Assembly: GCA_038747915.1 (NCBI GenBank)
Contig: JBCDJJ010000055.1
Coordinates: forward strand, 1 to 24,122
Length of the DNA stretch: 24,122 nucleotides
Direction: 5' to 3'
Origin: JBCDAP01 sp038747915
Lineage (GTDB): Bacteria > Planctomycetota > Phycisphaerae > Phycisphaerales > UBA1924
The translations under genes were made by a program, and so were the position numbers. Shown here one piece after another: positions 21,607-24,122 of this stretch (within the stretch, counting starts at the first letter, position 1; every line of letters begins with the position of its first letter). Below the pieces are notes generated by a model. That model was not told the DNA's origin and ran no database searches. It was given only the letters and a program-made list of their open reading frames with translations.

Positions 21607-24122
21607 CTACTTGGGCGCACCACCCGCGTCGATCGCCCCACCGTATGCCGCTGCGGTCGCCCGCGCCGCATCACGAACACCCGGCGCGCACCGGTCGCAC
21701 GCATCGGCCTGCTCCATCAATCGCGCCGCCTCGGCCGCAGCGTCCTCGTGGTGCCCATCGGCTGCCAGCGCGCGCACGAGCCGCGACCGCGCCTCGATCG
21801 CCTGCGGCACCATCGGTGCGCCGCCGGCGTCGTACCCGACCGTCGCCTCGCGGAGCAGCCGGACCGCCTCGACCGATTCGCCCCGCCCGAGCACCACATC
21901 ACCGAGCGAGGTCTTGGCCTGAAGCGTCCGCCAGTGCAGCGGCGCGAGCACCTCATCCGCAAGACCGAGCGCCTCCCGAAGCCACACCTCGGCCGCCTCG
22001 AGATCACCGGCACGCACACCCACCACACCACGCTCGTACATCGCCTGCACGAGCCACTCGCTCCGCGGGGCCACCACCCGCCAGTCGCTCACGACCGACT
22101 CGAGCAGCTCTCGGGCCTCGTCGTACTCGCCACGGTCACCGAGCGCGATCGCGAGATTGAGCTGCGCACCGCCGATCTCGATCGCATCGTCGCTCGTCGC
22201 AACAAGCTCCGCGAGCACCGGCCGAAGCATCTCCACCGCACGGCCCGCATCCCCGCTCCGCCGGTAGGCCATCGCGAGCATCTGGTGCGTCTGCCTGCGA
22301 AAATCCCTGACCTCCGCGGCACTCCCGCCGAACTCGCGCGAGACACGCTGCGCGCGCGCCGTCGCCTCGTCGAGCCGGCCGAGATCGATCAACGCCTGCA
22401 ACAGCGAGAGCACTTCGAGCCGTACCGGTGTGTCCCAGTGCTCGCGTGGGCGGAGTTCGAGGACTCGTTCGAGATTCTCCGCACCGAGATCCGGCGCACC
22501 CGCGCGCACGAGCGCTTTCCCGAGCGCCGAGCGCACCTCGCGCTCGACGCGGTCGTGCGGGAACGTGACGGACGCGAGCGATGCATGAGCCTCGCGCAGC
22601 ACATCCACGAAGCGCTCTGGCGCACGCCCGCTCCCGACGAGCTGATCCGGCGCGAGGATCGCCGTCACCACACGGTCTCGCACACCCTCGACAATCTGCT
22701 TCTCCTGGCGCGTGGCCAGCTCCGCGCGACGCGCCGCTGCTTGCTCATTCAGCGCCCACACCAGTGCGCCGCAAGCAACGGCCAGCGCCACGGTCAGTGC
22801 CACCGCCGCGGCGAGCGGCCCGCGGTGCCGACGCACGTACTTGCTCGCGCGGTACCGAAGCGTCGGCGGCCCCGCCTCCACCGGCTCGCCCGACAGATAC
22901 CGACGCAGCTCCTCCGCAAACCCCGCGGCCGTCTGGTACCGCCGCTCGCGCTCGGGATCCAGCGCCTTCAGCACGACCCAGTCAAGATCCCGGCGAAGCC
23001 GCTTGAGCAGCGATGCGACCTCGGTGGATCGAGTCAGCGCGATCCGGTCGGTCTTCTGCGTCTCGACGAGACGCGCACTCGGCCGGGGCGGGTTCGTCCG
23101 AGCGCGCGTGACCTCGATCGGTGTCGACGCCGAGAGGTTCGCCGATGAGAACGGCCGCACCCCCGTGAGAAGCTCGAACAGCACCACACCGAGCGCGTAC
23201 ACATCCGACCGGATATCAACATCGATCGTCCCGCCACTCGCCTGCTCGGGGCTCATGTACGCCGGTGTGCCGATGATCTCCCCGATGCCGGTCACCACGC
23301 CGTCGTCACCCGTCAGCTCGGTGAGCGCCTTCGCGATGCCGAAGTCGATCACCCGCACCCGGGGCGTGCCACGATCATCCGTGCTCACCAGCACGTTGCT
23401 CGGCTTGATATCGCGGTGGATCACGCCCTTCGCGTGCGCGTGCTGAATGGCCTCGCACAGGTCAACAAAGAGCCGCACCCGTTCATCAACACCAAGCCGC
23501 TTCGCGTCGCAGAACGCGGTGATCGGATCACCGCGGACCAGCTCCATCACGAAGTACGGCCGCCCACGTTCGGTCGTGCCCGCATCGAGCACCTTGGCGA
23601 TGCCGACATGGTCCATCGCTGCGAGCGCCTGCCGCTCCATCGCGAATCGCGCAAGCACCGCGGCGCTGTCCCGCCCGGGCTTGATGACCTTGAGCGCCAC
23701 ACGCCGACGGATCGGCTTCGTCTGCTCGGCTTCGTAGACGATCCCGCACCCACCCTCGCCGAGCTGCCCGACGATTTGGTACCGGTCGATCATCCACGCG
23801 CTCGAGATCGAGCCCGATTGCGTGAGCGTGGTGGTGCCATCGATGTCGGCAACCGCGACCGTCGTGTCACTCTCCACCGAGAACACATCCACCGCTCCCT
23901 CCGAGAGCGCGACCTCGTCGCGCTCTATCCACGCGACCTCGTCGGCGCCGAGATGCCCCGATGCTTCAGCGCGAGCCGGATCGCTCACCAATACCTGCGC
24001 CGGCCCGCTCCGCGCCAGGATCCGGCGCGCCCCATCGATGCCCTCGCCAACATGACCGCGCGCCCTACCATCTCGCGGCTCGCGCACTGTGCCGACGTGG
24101 ATCGCCTGCCGGAGCCGCGACG
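21607..24122 (-). CDS. Cyclase-like / Ser-Thr protein kinase / TPR protein (N-terminus beyond the window)
   Basis: The frame is open to the window edge, so the start is outside; the GTG at 24087 lies inside a domain. Counting from that codon: upstream and up to about residue 72 is the C-terminal half of a class III nucleotidyl-cyclase homology domain (QAIHVGTV, GEGIDGARRILARSGPAQVLVS). A Hanks-type kinase domain follows: glycine loop GQLGEGGCG, Lys133 (ALKVIK), HRD 224-226 (VIHRDIKPSN), DFG 248-250 and TPAYMSPE 274-281. All catalytic residues look intact. A single membrane helix is at 424-446. The rest, to 826, is TPR-like helical repeats, presumably on the other side of the membrane, with two Cys near the end. 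Likely a membrane signalling kinase; whether the cyclase part is active cannot be judged. It converges on the protease gene. Confidence 0.93.
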   Translation of the reverse strand, partial: SRLRQAIHVGTVREPRDGRARGHVGEGIDGARRILARSGPAQVLVSDPARAEASGHLGADEVAWIERDEVALSEGAVDVFSVESDTTVAVADIDGTTTLTQSGSISSAWMIDRYQIVGQLGEGGCGIVYEAEQTKPIRRRVALKVIKPGRDSAAVLARFAMERQALAAMDHVGIAKVLDAGTTERGRPYFVMELVRGDPITAFCDAKRLGVDERVRLFVDLCEAIQHAHAKGVIHRDIKPSNVLVSTDDRGTPRVRVIDFGIAKALTELTGDDGVVTGIGEIIGTPAYMSPEQASGGTIDVDIRSDVYALGVVLFELLTGVRPFSSANLSASTPIEVTRARTNPPRPSARLVETQKTDRIALTRSTEVASLLKRLRRDLDWVVLKALDPERERRYQTAAGFAEELRRYLSGEPVEAGPPTLRYRASKYVRRHRGPLAAAVALTVALAVACGALVWALNEQAAARRAELATRQEKQIVEGVRDRVVTAILAPDQLVGSGRAPERFVDVLREAHASLASVTFPHDRVEREVRSALGKALVRAGAPDLGAENLERVLELRPREHWDTPVRLEVLSLLQALIDLGRLDEATARAQRVSREFGGSAAEVRDFRRQTHQMLAMAYRRSGDAGRAVEMLRPVLAELVATSDDAIEIGGAQLNLAIALGDRGEYDEARELLESVVSDWRVVAPRSEWLVQAMYERGVVGVRAGDLEAAEVWLREALGLADEVLAPLHWRTLQAKTSLGDVVLGRGESVEAVRLLREATVGYDAGGAPMVPQAIEARSRLVRALAADGHHEDAAAEAARLMEQADACDRCAPGVRDAARATAAAYGGAIDAGGAPK

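Noticed and set aside
24087..24122. GTG at 24087 as the start of the kinase protein
   Set aside because: The frame stays open to the window edge and the upstream residues (QAIHVGTV) continue the cyclase-like domain.

Overview
The window looks like a chromosomal stretch of a high-GC planctomycete, most plausibly from the Phycisphaerae/Phycisphaerales. This is inference from content: a Cys-type sulfatase together with an anaerobic-sulfatase-maturating radical SAM enzyme, a secreted protein ending in a PAPG/polyarginine sorting signal, FG-GAP and dockerin-like fragments of secreted proteins, and a very large cyclase/protein kinase/TPR protein. No 16S gene or other decisive marker is present. No transposase, integrase, phage gene or CRISPR array was seen.

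Layout. 1-290: start of a CheY-like response regulator (minus, cut by the edge). 496-2178: sulfatase, then a DUF3467 protein and a secreted protein with a C-terminal sorting signal, all plus. 3912-5172: queD and a secreted protein with two cadherin/Ig-like repeats, both minus. After an AT-rich gap comes a minus-strand cluster, 8723-5701: a coiled-coil protein, a small basic protein, proB and proA, tightly packed with TGATG and ATGA overlaps. 8946-10325: the radical SAM sulfatase-maturating enzyme. 10369-10584: a broken FG-GAP gene. 10759-14265: a plus-strand operon of two CPA2-type antiporter-like membrane proteins and queC. 14379-16128: a DegT-family aminotransferase and a DCC-type thiol protein (minus). 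16271-16976: DUF427 protein (plus) facing a stand-alone parvulin (minus). 17248-17534: a second broken FG-GAP gene. 17624-19921: a membrane protein with pentapeptide-like repeats. 20000-20073: tRNA-Arg(ACG). 20264-21396: rpsT and a CPBP-family membrane protease (plus). 21607-24122: the cyclase-kinase-TPR protein (minus, cut by the edge).

How the parts relate. queD and queC are two steps of preQ0 synthesis placed about 9 kb apart. The sulfatase and its likely maturase are also separated, by about 7 kb. proB-proA give the first two steps of proline synthesis. The rest is housekeeping mixed with planctomycete-style surface and signalling genes.

Most unusual: the antiporter pair, in which the first partner appears to have lost the membrane acidic residue; the AT-rich patch with strict 5/6-residue Phe spacing inside the pentapeptide protein; two FG-GAP gene remnants on opposite strands; a composite palindromic element after queC; and GC-rich hairpins without T-tracts at several gene ends. 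I did not find a clearly new defence or metabolic system.
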